From contig NZ_SRRY01000001.1 in assembly GCF_004792295.1 (NCBI RefSeq), positions 3,603,501 through 3,667,500 of the forward strand: DNA of 64,000 nucleotides. Reading direction: 5' to 3'. Origin of the DNA: Pseudoalteromonas sp. MEBiC 03607. GTDB taxonomy: Bacteria; Pseudomonadota; Gammaproteobacteria; Enterobacterales; Alteromonadaceae. The notes below the pieces were generated by a model. It made no database searches. It worked only from the letters and a program-made list of their open reading frames with translations, and had not been told where the DNA came from. The position numbers and the translations under genes were made by a program. This document shows positions 28,518 to 37,357 of this stretch, in pieces (positions within the stretch are counted from its first letter, which is position 1; each line of letters starts with the position of its first letter).

Positions 28518-31018
28518 GCACTTTTTTCGGTATTGAGGTAAAAGGCATACCATTGCTGCTTCGTAATTGGGCGGCAATAGTAATAACCTTGAATAGTATC
28601 GCAGTTAAGTGAACGTAAGTAATTTAACTGCTCTATTTTCTCAACCCCTTCTGCAACCACATGCATATTAAGGCTTTTAGCTAATGTGACGATTGCCGTT
28701 ACAATTTCACTATTGCCGTATTCATCAGGCACTTTAGCGATAAAACTGGCATCAATTTTTAGTGTGTCGATTGGCAATTTAGTCAAATAGCTAAGCGCAG
28801 AGTAACCCGTACCAAAGTCATCAAGAGTTATATGCACACCGAGTTTTTTCAGTGCCATGAGTTCTTGTTTCGCTTCACTAAAGTGACTAATAAAACAGCT
28901 TTCTGTGAGCTCTATCTCTAACTGATAGGGGTTAACCTCATAGTGCTCAAGTAACCGCTCTACATTCGACGCTAGTTGCCCCTGACGTAAATGATTCGCC
29001 GAAATATTAATGGCTAAGCGCCCTGCTTCAATGCCTTGTTGCTGCCAATTAACTAACTCTTTGCAAGCCTCTTCTATCACCCATAAGTCTAGCTTTACAA
29101 TGAGGCCTAACTCTTCAGCCAAGGGAATAAACTTTGCTGGAGAAATCACCCCTAAACTTGGTTCGTGCCAACGTAGGAGTGCTTCTACCCCTAAAATTTT
29201 CCCTGAAGTTAACTGCTGCTTAGGTTGGAAATACAGCTCAAACTCATCACTCTCAATCGCATTTTGTAACCGGCTCATCATTGCAAGTCTCTCTAAAGAG
29301 CGCGCATTCATCGCAGGTTTGAATAATTGAAATGAATTACGACCAACTTCTTTAGCACGGTACATCGCAATATCGGCGTGCTTAAGTAAGGTAGCGCTAT
29401 CTACACCATCATCAGGGTAAACCGCTGCGCCAATCGATGCCGTAATGGCCACAACATGCTCGTTAATAGCCAAAGGCATACTAACTTGTTGAAGCACTTG
29501 CTCAGCAAAGTTTAGCAAGTCTTCAATACGATTTACTTCACATAGTAAAACAAACTCATCACCACCTAACCGCGCCAAGGTATCTCCATCCGGAAGGATC
29601 GATAAAATTCGCTCTGCAACTTGCTCAAGCAAGTTATCACCAGCATCGTGTCCTAAACTATCATTCACTTCTTTAAAGCGATCTAAGTCAATAAACATCA
29701 CCGCCAGTAGGTCATGATTTCGTTTTGCAGCACTCAATGCAATTGATAACCTATCATGAAACAAACGCCGATTAGGCAGACCAGTCAGCTCATCGTAATA
29801 GGCAAGTTGGGCAATCTTTTCTTCGGCACGTTTACGCTCTGTAATATCACTAAAAATAGCGGCATAGAGCACTTCGTCAAAGTTGGGATCTTTGATCTGA
29901 ATGATCGTTAGCCACTCAACATACTCTTCGCCATCTTTTCTACGATTACAGATCTCTCCTTGCCAAACCCCTTCGTATTCAATGGCATGCCACATTTTTT
30001 GATAAAAGGAACGGCTATGTTTTGCTGAACTTAAAATGTTGGGCCGCTTGCCAATAACTTCATGCTCAGCAAAGCCAGTCAGTTTAGTAAAAGCAGGGTT
30101 AACTTGAATAATAGTGCCGTCTTTACGGGTTAACATAATGCCATCGAGTGAGGCATCAATAATTTTATTTGCAAGAAAAAGGTTTCGCTGTGATTTTTGC
30201 AAAGCAATGTCACGCTGTTCAATCGCTCGCTCAAGCTCGCAGCAATAAGCCGACTCAATCTCTGTTATTAAATCAGCAAATGAAATCACTCCACAAATAG
30301 CGGTGTCTCTGACCACCAAATGACGCACATTGCGTTCTGTCATGACTCGATAAGCATCAAAAAGACTACTTTTATTATCAATTTCAATAAGTGGATAACT
30401 CGCGTATTCCCAGCACGGGTTTAACCACTCTGTTTGTAAAATCAACTCAACGATGTCACGCTGGGTAATGATGCCATAAATTTCAAGTGATTGATTATAA
30501 ACCAATACACTTTCAAGGTGTTTCATGCGCATCAGTTCAACCACTTTCTCAATAGGCGTATCGGCATCAACCACTTCTAATTCTGTACAATACTGCTCAT
30601 GAATGGGCCTAAACTGCAAATAGTGGTCTAAACCTTGGTTGTGAACGATATCAGAAAGGTTCAACATCCCTAAAGGCTGGCTATTATCATCAATTACCAA
30701 TAAATGACGAATACCGTGTTGTTGAAAACGTAATGTTGCATCACTTACTGGATACTGACTTGGCACTGAGATAACCGGTGCCGACATCACTTCGTGAATT
30801 GCAAGATTCTTGTAAGTGGGATTAGTTATATCTACCTTTAAGCAATCAGCTTCAGTCCAGATACCAACAATCGACTTTTCATGTTTAATAAAAATGGCGG
30901 TTACACCATGCACATGCATCAACCTTACGGCATCAACCAAAGGCGTATGCGCAGGACATGAAACGAGCTTTTGCGAAAATACATCGCACACCTTTTGATG
31001 TCGTCTTGGTTGATTCAT
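28514..31018 (-). CDS. CBS-PAS-GGDEF-EAL cyclic-di-GMP signalling protein
   Basis: 834-residue soluble protein. The order is four CBS motifs (about residues 1-260, two pairs, possible adenine-nucleotide sensors), a short helix, a PAS domain (about 290-405), GGDEF (motif RLGGDEFVLL near residue 485, intact) and EAL (VEALLRW near 610, with NISANHL, ELTESCF, LDDFGTGYSAL, LKIDASFI, AEGVE). Both catalytic sites look functional, so it could make and degrade c-di-GMP, with the balance set by the sensor domains. There are no membrane segments. It is convergent with the DUF2797 gene and divergent from the 97-aa gene. Confidence 0.92.
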   Translation of the reverse strand: MNQPRRHQKVCDVFSQKLVSCPAHTPLVDAVRLMHVHGVTAIFIKHEKSIVGIWTEADCLKVDITNPTYKNLAIHEVMSAPVISVPSQYPVSDATLRFQQHGIRHLLVIDDNSQPLGMLNLSDIVHNQGLDHYLQFRPIHEQYCTELEVVDADTPIEKVVELMRMKHLESVLVYNQSLEIYGIITQRDIVELILQTEWLNPCWEYASYPLIEIDNKSSLFDAYRVMTERNVRHLVVRDTAICGVISFADLITEIESAYCCELERAIEQRDIALQKSQRNLFLANKIIDASLDGIMLTRKDGTIIQVNPAFTKLTGFAEHEVIGKRPNILSSAKHSRSFYQKMWHAIEYEGVWQGEICNRRKDGEEYVEWLTIIQIKDPNFDEVLYAAIFSDITERKRAEEKIAQLAYYDELTGLPNRRLFHDRLSIALSAAKRNHDLLAVMFIDLDRFKEVNDSLGHDAGDNLLEQVAERILSILPDGDTLARLGGDEFVLLCEVNRIEDLLNFAEQVLQQVSMPLAINEHVVAITASIGAAVYPDDGVDSATLLKHADIAMYRAKEVGRNSFQLFKPAMNARSLERLAMMSRLQNAIESDEFELYFQPKQQLTSGKILGVEALLRWHEPSLGVISPAKFIPLAEELGLIVKLDLWVIEEACKELVNWQQQGIEAGRLAINISANHLRQGQLASNVERLLEHYEVNPYQLEIELTESCFISHFSEAKQELMALKKLGVHITLDDFGTGYSALSYLTKLPIDTLKIDASFIAKVPDEYGNSEIVTAIVTLAKSLNMHVVAEGVEKIEQLNYLRSLNCDTIQGYYYCRPITKQQWYAFYLNTEKSA

Positions 31019-31096
31019 AGGTAAATAATCCTAGTTCTTGCATGGACTGACAATTATAATCATTTCATCCTTGGCAACTTTGACGCAGGACAATAA

Positions 31097-31390
31097 ATGC
31101 ACACATCTTTTCCTAAGATAATTTTTTCATCTAATGAATTGGCATTAGTTGAAGATGAAGCCGATATAGAAAGCTTTATTTATGGTTTAAGTGAAGAGCA
31201 GCAACAAGAAGCGAGGATACTTTTAGCAACAGGGCACTATGTCAACTTGCAGGGAGAAAGTGTTAAAGCGTTAACTGACGTAGAGCTTGCTAATAAAGTG
31301 ACTGAGCATCTAGCACAAGAAGGTGTGTGCTGTTTAAGTAAAGTAACTAGGCTTACTGCAACGCAAGCCTTTGCGATGCTGGCAGATTAA
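31097..31390 (+). CDS. Hypothetical protein, 97 aa
   Basis: A small acidic protein that I do not recognise. It has a ribosome site (AGGA nine bases before ATG), no signal peptide and no membrane segment. The sequence is mostly helical in character, with an acidic front (LVEDEADIESFIYGL) and a Glu/Gln-rich SEEQQQEARILL segment. It contains adjacent cysteines in EGVCCLSKV. It ends with a four-base convergent overlap with the histone-deacetylase-family gene and is divergent from the CBS-PAS-GGDEF-EAL gene. The ribosome site and packing support it as real. Confidence 0.7.
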   Translation: MHTSFPKIIFSSNELALVEDEADIESFIYGLSEEQQQEARILLATGHYVNLQGESVKALTDVELANKVTEHLAQEGVCCLSKVTRLTATQAFAMLAD

Positions 31391-32307
31391 GGTGCGTCCA
31401 CCAGCGCTTTAATATGCGCCACGGCACTTCGACCAAGGGCTGATAAGGCATAGCCCCCCTCTAAAAACGAAACAATTCCCTTGCATTCTTGCTGCTGACA
31501 AAACTCAGCAAGTTGCGTAGTTAGCCATGCGTAATCGTCTTCAACAAATTTGAGGCTTGCCATGTCATCTTCTAAGTGAGCATCAAAACCGGCGCTAATA
31601 AACAACAGTTCAGGTTTAAAATCATTAAGTTTTGGTAGCCACTGCTCAAGGTAAACAGCTTTAAGATCATTACCATCACTGGCTATCGGCAGCGGCGAAT
31701 TAACTAAAGTCGCATTATTTTCAACGGCAGTATTAGGATAAAACGGATGTTGAAACAAAGAGCAAAACAACACATTGTCGTCATCTAAAAAGATATCTTG
31801 GGTACCATTACCGTGGTGTACATCAAAATCCAAAATAGCAATGCGCTTAACGCCTTTGCTTTGCGCGTATTTCACCGCAATGGCTAGATTATTAAAAACG
31901 CAAAACCCTGCAGAGGTGCTGCGGTTTGCATGATGGCCTGGCGGTCTAACGGAGCAAAAAGCCGCGTCGAGATTATCAGCAAGAATTTCATCAACCGCTA
32001 ATAATCCAGCGCCTACAGCGCGTTCAATTGCTTTCATTGAATCTGGGCATAACCAAGTATCGCCGTCTAATTCAGCGAGCCCTTCATCAGGAATAGTCTG
32101 CTCGACGTGGTTAACGAGAGATTCGTCATGAGCACGTAAAAAATCGTCTCGGGTAGCTTTAGGAGCTTGTAAGTGAGTAATTGCAACATCAACACCACTG
32201 GCGAGTAAACGGTCTGTGATCACATCTAAGCGTGCTGGACATTCAGGGTGATCGTCAATCATTTTATGCTTACGGCAAAATGGGTGAGTTATTACAGCCG
32301 TTCTCAT
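31387..32307 (-). CDS. Histone deacetylase family protein (AcuC/acetylpolyamine amidohydrolase type)
   Basis: 306-residue zinc-dependent deacetylase fold. The tandem His active site is in RPPGHHANRS, the metal-binding Asp/His in LDFDVHHGNGT, then SAGFDAH with another metal Asp, and a GGY near the end. In bacteria, members of this family act on acetylated lysines (as AcuC does on acetyl-CoA synthetase), polyamines or other amides; the substrate here cannot be told. A hairpin separates it from the serine hydrolase gene upstream on the same strand, so it is likely transcribed separately. Confidence 0.9.
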   Translation of the reverse strand: MRTAVITHPFCRKHKMIDDHPECPARLDVITDRLLASGVDVAITHLQAPKATRDDFLRAHDESLVNHVEQTIPDEGLAELDGDTWLCPDSMKAIERAVGAGLLAVDEILADNLDAAFCSVRPPGHHANRSTSAGFCVFNNLAIAVKYAQSKGVKRIAILDFDVHHGNGTQDIFLDDDNVLFCSLFQHPFYPNTAVENNATLVNSPLPIASDGNDLKAVYLEQWLPKLNDFKPELLFISAGFDAHLEDDMASLKFVEDDYAWLTTQLAEFCQQQECKGIVSFLEGGYALSALGRSAVAHIKALVDAP

Positions 32308-32341
32308 AATACACTCCTTGGATTATTTTCCCCCAGTATAA

Positions 32342-32365
32342 CAAAGCCACCTGATGGTGGCTTTG
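32342..32365 (-). terminator. Hairpin after the serine hydrolase gene
   Basis: CAAAGCCACC, loop of four, GGTGGCTTTG: a perfect 10-bp stem just after the minus-strand serine hydrolase stop. The following T tract is short, so termination may be partial. Confidence 0.6.
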
Positions 32366-32375
32366 CGACTTTTGT

Positions 32376-33923
32376 TTACTTTTTAGCGTGTAACTCTAGA
32401 TTTCTAAAATCGAAACTAAAGTCAGTTACTTCAGTAGAGACAGCCCGCATTTTCGCACTACTCACACGGTTATCTGGGCTCATTTGAAACTCAATAAAGG
32501 CATCGGCCTCAAGTAACTTTTCATCCCACTTAACAATAAAGGTATTGCCGGTGTAATGCTCAAGCTGGCCTTTCAAACGCTTTGTATGAGTAAAATCAAT
32601 ACGTAACTGACCATTTAATTCTTCAATGACCACATCACCATACCAGTTGTCATGTAGTGTGCCTGTGTAGTTGATGTTTGGCAGTTTTGGTTGATAATCT
32701 GCTGGCGTTTCTGGTTTTGCATTTGCGTACGCTTTTTCTTTGTTTTCGAAATGCTTTTTAGCCAACTCTTCGACCCAATCTTTGTCTTCAAGATCTAACG
32801 CATCTTCAAGCACTTCATAGGTCACCGCAGATAGCGCACTAAATGCTTGCTGGTTACTTAGAATAACAATACCAAGGTTTTTCTCTGGTAGTAGCGTCAC
32901 TTGAGACACCATGCCTAAGATGCCGCCACCGTGACCCAGTTTTTTAATACCGTGAAAGTCTTCAATGCTCCAGCCTAAACCATAACCTCTAAATTGTTGA
33001 TGATAAGCTTCGTAAGCGCTTTTTGATGCCAGTGAGGTAATGTGCGGGTGCCACATTTGTTGTTGCTGCTTTTCAGTGAATAACTGCTGACCATTTGGCA
33101 TTTTACCATGCGCAAGCTGCGTGCGTAGCCATTGGCTCATATCGCTCACACTAGAAGCGATTGCACCTGCACCACGGAAATCTTCAAGGTAGTTCACAAA
33201 AAATGGATGTAATTGACCATCCATTGGAATATGGCCCGTCGCCCAGTTTTTATTACTACTAGGAATGCGTGAAAACCCTGCACGTGAGTTTTTCATATCG
33301 AGTGGCTCGAGAATATTTTTCTCAATGTAATCATTCCAGCTCATACCAGATACACGCGCAACCACTTCACCTGCGGTTACAAACATCAGGTTGTTATACG
33401 CGTATTTACTACGAAAACTACTCGCCGGTTTTAAATACTTAAGGCCCGCAATAATTTCATCAATTGATTTGTCAGTATCAGGCCAAATCATTAAATCGCC
33501 TTGCCCTAAACCTAAGCCGCTGCGATGGCTTAATAAATCGCGAATGGTCATTTCACGGGTTACATAAGGGTCATATAAACGAAACTCAGGTAAGTGATCG
33601 ATTACTTTGTCATCCCAGCTGAGCTTACCTTCATCAATCAATTTAGCTAACGCTGCGGCAGTAAATGCTTTGGTGTTTGACGCGATACCAAATAAGGTAT
33701 CTTTATTCACTTTTTTACCAGTATCAAGGTTTGCGATACCAAAGCCTTTTGCTAACACGACTTTATCATTTTCAACAATCGCCACTGCCATACCCGGCAC
33801 ATCAAAACGCGCCATTGAGGTTTCGATAACGTCTTCTATTTTTTTAGTATCAATGTCGGCATAACTGTAAAATGAACAGCTTGATAACAATGCCGCTGCA
33901 ACGGCTAATTTACGGAATATCAT
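32376..33923 (-). CDS. Serine hydrolase, class C beta-lactamase family, with C-terminal DUF3471-like domain
   Basis: 515 residues with an N-terminal signal peptide (hydrophobic stretch to about residue 22). The penicillin-binding-like active site is visible: Ser82-Asn-Thr-Lys85 in GIASNTKAFT, the Tyr-x-Asn motif in KYAYNNLMF, and HGGG in LGHGGGILG in place of KTG. The last roughly 120 residues form a beta domain of the DUF3471 type. It is probably a periplasmic peptidase or esterase rather than an antibiotic-hydrolysing enzyme. It is the last gene of a five-gene operon; its ATG overlaps the preceding stop by four bases. Confidence 0.88.
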   Translation of the reverse strand: MIFRKLAVAAALLSSCSFYSYADIDTKKIEDVIETSMARFDVPGMAVAIVENDKVVLAKGFGIANLDTGKKVNKDTLFGIASNTKAFTAAALAKLIDEGKLSWDDKVIDHLPEFRLYDPYVTREMTIRDLLSHRSGLGLGQGDLMIWPDTDKSIDEIIAGLKYLKPASSFRSKYAYNNLMFVTAGEVVARVSGMSWNDYIEKNILEPLDMKNSRAGFSRIPSSNKNWATGHIPMDGQLHPFFVNYLEDFRGAGAIASSVSDMSQWLRTQLAHGKMPNGQQLFTEKQQQQMWHPHITSLASKSAYEAYHQQFRGYGLGWSIEDFHGIKKLGHGGGILGMVSQVTLLPEKNLGIVILSNQQAFSALSAVTYEVLEDALDLEDKDWVEELAKKHFENKEKAYANAKPETPADYQPKLPNINYTGTLHDNWYGDVVIEELNGQLRIDFTHTKRLKGQLEHYTGNTFIVKWDEKLLEADAFIEFQMSPDNRVSSAKMRAVSTEVTDFSFDFRNLELHAKK

Positions 33924-34435
33924 AATGTCCCTTGGTGATTTTTATTGTTGTGAATAGCGAATTCTCTCGCTGCCCGGGTTTTATCTGGATCATCGCAACT
34001 TTGTCTTGCGAGTATTGCTTCACTGTAATGATTTGGTACGCCCGCTTCAAGCGCTCCGCGATGAACGTGCTGAAGATACCAGTCGAATGGTAAAAGTGAG
34101 TCATCAACGGTATTGGCAATGTAGCAATGAGCTGATACACGCTCGCCATCAATAAGCTCAACGGTGATATCTACACAGTCATAACGCGGGCCTTCAATTT
34201 CATCAAGAATCGACTTTTCCATCTCATTGAGCTGATATACCACGCCATACACCAAGGCATCTGTATTATCTGTTTCGCGAATACTACACTTTGCAGAGCC
34301 GTCGGTACTGACCATATCAAACGTAAGCTCATAGCCTTTTAAAATAGCTGTGCCAATACGCTTTGCTTCTGGAAGCCTTGCAAGCAAACGGCTCGAAGAC
34401 ATATTTGACCCAAATGAAAAGTTATAAATAGTCAT
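33920..34435 (-). CDS. Gamma-glutamylcyclotransferase-like protein
   Basis: 171 residues of the GGCT/AIG2 fold. The substrate-loop motif is FSFGSNM at the N-terminus (usually YGSNM), and the likely catalytic Glu81 lies in LDEIEGPRYD. Family members release 5-oxoproline from gamma-glutamyl amino acids or peptides; the precise substrate is unknown. The start at 34435 has GAGGTGA directly upstream; an upstream codon at 34453 would overlap the preceding gene. It overlaps the serine hydrolase start by four bases (translational coupling). Confidence 0.85.
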   Translation of the reverse strand: MTIYNFSFGSNMSSSRLLARLPEAKRIGTAILKGYELTFDMVSTDGSAKCSIRETDNTDALVYGVVYQLNEMEKSILDEIEGPRYDCVDITVELIDGERVSAHCYIANTVDDSLLPFDWYLQHVHRGALEAGVPNHYSEAILARQSCDDPDKTRAAREFAIHNNKNHQGTL

Positions 34436-34442
34436 AGTCACC

Positions 34443-35063
34443 TCACACAACAACGCGAATAGCTAACGCAATAAGCACAATACCTATGCCTCTATCAAAC
34501 CAGTACCCGCTTTTTAAGAAAAATGAACGAACCGATGCTCTTGATAGCACCAAAGATAAAAATGAAAACCATAGCCAAGTTGCAATAGCCATATATAAAC
34601 CATAACCAGCTTGTACTAAAACGGGTGTCTCAGGGCTAATTACAAGGGTAAATAACGACATAAAAAATAGGGTTGCTTTAGGGTTAAGTGCATTGGTAAA
34701 AAACCCGCGTCGAAATGCTTTATACACCGATTCTGGCTCAGCCTGAGCAAGGGGTTGCTGTTTACTATCGCTCGGCTTGGCACTGCGTAAAGCTTGCACG
34801 CCTAAGTAAGCCAGATAAGCCCCCGCTACGTATTTTAAAGCCATAAATAAGCTAGGCGACTGCGATAAAATTAACGCCACACCTAATACACAGTAGGCAA
34901 TATGCAACAAAATAGCTGCGCCAACACCAGCGCTAGTCCAAAGTGCATTTTTACGTCCTTGCTGAATACTTTGCTTAAGCACTATCGCAAAGTCAGGTCC
35001 AGGACTGGCTACCGCAAAAAAATGGGCAATGGCAATCAATAAAAACTCATCTAGATACTGCAC
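34443..35063 (-). CDS. LysE/RhtB family amino-acid exporter
   Basis: 206-residue inner-membrane protein with about six hydrophobic segments. The N-terminal FAVASPGPDFAIVLKQSIQQG motif is the family signature, followed by GAYLAYLGVQALR and the FFTNALNPKATLFF loop. It probably exports an amino acid or derivative by proton antiport; the specificity cannot be read from sequence. It is in operon with a gamma-glutamylcyclotransferase-like gene seven bases downstream and an unknown gene six bases upstream, suggesting handling of amino-acid derivatives. Confidence 0.92.
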   Translation of the reverse strand: MQYLDEFLLIAIAHFFAVASPGPDFAIVLKQSIQQGRKNALWTSAGVGAAILLHIAYCVLGVALILSQSPSLFMALKYVAGAYLAYLGVQALRSAKPSDSKQQPLAQAEPESVYKAFRRGFFTNALNPKATLFFMSLFTLVISPETPVLVQAGYGLYMAIATWLWFSFLSLVLSRASVRSFFLKSGYWFDRGIGIVLIALAIRVVV

Positions 35064-35069
35064 AACTAC

Positions 35070-35852
35070 TTACCCTATCGCTTTTTGATCTAATGCCAAT
35101 AACATAGGATTAGCACTGTCATGCATGAGAGCTTTAATTTGTTTTTGCGCTTTTTTATATTGGCTGCGAAGATGTGGCTTTAAAAACGTCTTCGACTGAC
35201 TGTCCCCTTTAAAGTGTGTAACCAGCGCATGCATAAACAGCGTTTGTGGCTCAGTCAGCGCCGCTTGACGATTAGCATATGGGTTATAACCGCAGCCACA
35301 ACCTCCTTTAAATTGATACACCGTATTGCTCATCATCACCCCAAAGCCTAAATAACATGCCAACGCATCACTTGCCTGCGGTAAATACTCTTTACCGCCA
35401 GGTGGTAACACACCCACATGGTGAATCAAAATCGTCGCTAATGTCCCTGCAAAACTGGCGACTAAATCTTGTGGCTGATTTATTTGGTTCGGGTTATATG
35501 AAATATTCACGTGATGATTTGCAGGAACGATCAACTGTACATTTTCGCCGCGTATTGCGTCTAAAAATTCGAAGTGTGGAAACACCTGAGGTGTCAGCCC
35601 AGAAGGTGCAACCAAGTTAATTGGCCACGCCTGCATACCCGCATAATCAACCACCCGACTAAATACCTTTTCAGCCATTTCGGCTACACTTGATACCCTA
35701 TCAGGAAAGAACTGCCCATTAGGTAAAATGATTTTCGTATGCTTTAAAAAATAATCACTATCAAAGTGCTCAACAGCCCACAAAAAGGTATCAATTAGCC
35801 ACTGCTGCTCTTGCTCATCAATAAGGGGACTTGATTTAAATAACGCTAACAT
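35070..35852 (-). CDS. Conserved hypothetical protein, 260 aa
   Basis: I do not recognise a named domain. There is no signal peptide or clear membrane segment. The N-terminal half has aromatic-rich helices (QWLIDTFLWAVEHFDSDYF). The middle shows IPANHHVNISYNP-like text (VPANHHVNISYNP) and AGTLATILIHHVG. A striking GGCGCGYNPYANRQ near residue 200 suggests a metal or redox site. It sits between creA (three-base gap) and the LysE-type exporter (six-base gap), so it is cotranscribed with them. The dense His/Cys motifs resemble metal-dependent enzymes, but no function is assigned. Confidence 0.8.
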   Translation of the reverse strand: MLALFKSSPLIDEQEQQWLIDTFLWAVEHFDSDYFLKHTKIILPNGQFFPDRVSSVAEMAEKVFSRVVDYAGMQAWPINLVAPSGLTPQVFPHFEFLDAIRGENVQLIVPANHHVNISYNPNQINQPQDLVASFAGTLATILIHHVGVLPPGGKEYLPQASDALACYLGFGVMMSNTVYQFKGGCGCGYNPYANRQAALTEPQTLFMHALVTHFKGDSQSKTFLKPHLRSQYKKAQKQIKALMHDSANPMLLALDQKAIG

Positions 35853-35855
35853 AAA

Positions 35856-36326
35856 TTACTCTTGTGATTGTGCCCATTGCCATGCATCAGTGTTATACAA
35901 AGGCACTGTTGATAAAGCGTGATGATGACTGCCACTTGATTCTTTTGTTGAATACGACAAATATAAAAGTGTACGTGTTGGCGCATCATAAATACGGCGC
36001 ACTTTTAATGACTTAAATAAAATACTTTTTGATGATTTAAAAACCACCTCACCCGATTTACTACGATCTATTTTTTGTAATTGTTCCGCTGTAATAGGCC
36101 CTGTTTGACGACAGGCAATAGACATATCAGAAGGATCAGCAAAGTCTAGGTTGGCTTCAATGTGGCTGATGTGACAGGTTACACCGCTAATAATTGGGTC
36201 TTGTTGTGATACTACTTTAATGTCTTTTGTAGTAAATAACCCTAAACTTACCGAAGCAGCATCATCCGAGCAGCCACTCAACAAAATAAGTGACGCAGTA
36301 AGTCCAGCTAATTTTAGTAACTTCAT
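35856..36326 (-). CDS. creA: CreA family lipoprotein
   Basis: 156 residues, predicted lipoprotein (LSGC lipobox, Cys19). The body matches E. coli CreA: a DPxxxGVTCHIS segment, ACRQTGPI, GEVVFKSSKSILFKSLKVRRIYD and LLYLSYSTK. The cellular role of CreA is not known. It appears to head a minus-strand operon of five genes (creA, unknown, exporter, gamma-glutamylcyclotransferase-like, serine hydrolase), joined by gaps of three to seven bases or four-base overlaps. In E. coli creA is instead linked to creBCD. Confidence 0.9.
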   Translation of the reverse strand: MKLLKLAGLTASLILLSGCSDDAASVSLGLFTTKDIKVVSQQDPIISGVTCHISHIEANLDFADPSDMSIACRQTGPITAEQLQKIDRSKSGEVVFKSSKSILFKSLKVRRIYDAPTRTLLYLSYSTKESSGSHHHALSTVPLYNTDAWQWAQSQE

Positions 36327-36429
36327 CCTAGTGTTCCTTATTAAAAAGCGATAGTTGTCCGTTTACAACGATTTGCTTGCTATGTTTCAATACTATCTCA
36401 AAATATCTTCAACAACGAGCACCTAAACA

Positions 36430-37017
36430 ATGAAAAAATCGCTTGGTTTACTGTGTTTCATGTTCTTAAGTAGTACAGCTCAAGCTGGCTACTCAATTAG
36501 CGCCGGTTTCGGCAAAAACTTTACTAACTCGGTGCAAACCGAAGAAAATCTAAAGATTGAGCTTGAGGATGACAGCCATTTTACTGTCAGCTTCGATAGA
36601 ACCATTGATAATGCTCGCTATGGCTTCTTCTATTCGGCAACCGAGCTTGATATGAAAGACCAAACCAACAAGCAAGTCGAGATGCAATACCTGCTATTTC
36701 AAAGTGCCATAGAAGTGCCACTGGCTAATCGTGTGGTTAGCTTTGTTGGCGCCCAAATTGGCGCAAACCACGTCAGCACTGACTTTGCCGACTCAGATAC
36801 GTATTTTACCTCGGGCCTTTATGCAGGCGTCGATTATTTATTTACTGAACAAGCACGGGTTTATGTTGAAACTCGCTGGCTGGCAACTATTGTAAATAAT
36901 GCAAGTAACGTATCGTGCACTTTACCAACATCAGAAGACAATCAATGTCTATGGCACTTTGATGGTGATGTGTTAAACCAATTTCAGACAAACATCGGTT
37001 TTAGTTACCGCTTTTAA
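36430..37017 (+). CDS. Small outer-membrane beta-barrel protein
   Basis: 195 residues with a Sec signal peptide (cleavage probably after AQA, before GYSIS). Alternating hydrophobic and polar beta strands follow, and the chain ends in SYRF, the terminal aromatic expected for BAM-assembled barrels. The size suits an eight-stranded OmpA/OmpX-like barrel. A Cys pair near residues 165-175 (SCTLPTSEDNQC) may form a disulphide in a loop. No specific function is recognised. The isomerase gene starts ten bases after its stop. Confidence 0.75.
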   Translation: MKKSLGLLCFMFLSSTAQAGYSISAGFGKNFTNSVQTEENLKIELEDDSHFTVSFDRTIDNARYGFFYSATELDMKDQTNKQVEMQYLLFQSAIEVPLANRVVSFVGAQIGANHVSTDFADSDTYFTSGLYAGVDYLFTEQARVYVETRWLATIVNNASNVSCTLPTSEDNQCLWHFDGDVLNQFQTNIGFSYRF

Positions 37018-37027
37018 GGAAGACCCC

Positions 37028-37357
37028 ATGCCGCACATTGTTATAGAACACTCAGAAGATTTGCCAATTCTGCCACAAGTGTTAGTTGAAAAAGTTCACC
37101 AAGCCGTTTTTGACTCTGGCTTATTTGAGCTTTCGACCATAAAGACTCGTGCAATTGCTTATCAGCATTACGAATTAGGTGAAGGCAAAGATGGCTTTAT
37201 TCACATCGGCGCATCAATCATGGCAGGAAGAACCATAGAGCAAAAGCAAATGCTCAGTGAGCAATTACTAAGTTGCTTAAGAACATACTGTCGCCGCTCG
37301 TATAGCCTAAGCGTTAATATTTACGATATGGATGCTGATATCTACCGAAAGTGTTAA
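37028..37357 (+). CDS. 5-carboxymethyl-2-hydroxymuconate delta-isomerase family protein
   Basis: 109-residue tautomerase-superfamily protein beginning MPHIVIEHSEDL. The Pro at position 2, which becomes the N-terminal catalytic proline, is present. The HIGASIMAGRTIEQKQ segment and basic RTYCRRSY are typical of the family. The namesake enzyme acts in homoprotocatechuate breakdown, but no other gene of that pathway is in the window, so the true substrate may differ. GGA-rich AAGGAAGACC precedes the ATG. It ends one base before the convergent regulator gene. Confidence 0.85.
   Translation: MPHIVIEHSEDLPILPQVLVEKVHQAVFDSGLFELSTIKTRAIAYQHYELGEGKDGFIHIGASIMAGRTIEQKQMLSEQLLSCLRTYCRRSYSLSVNIYDMDADIYRKC

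Noticed and set aside
30816..30998. Plus-strand 60-codon frame inside the CBS-PAS-GGDEF-EAL gene
   Set aside because: Shadow of the conserved CBS coding sequence on the other strand.
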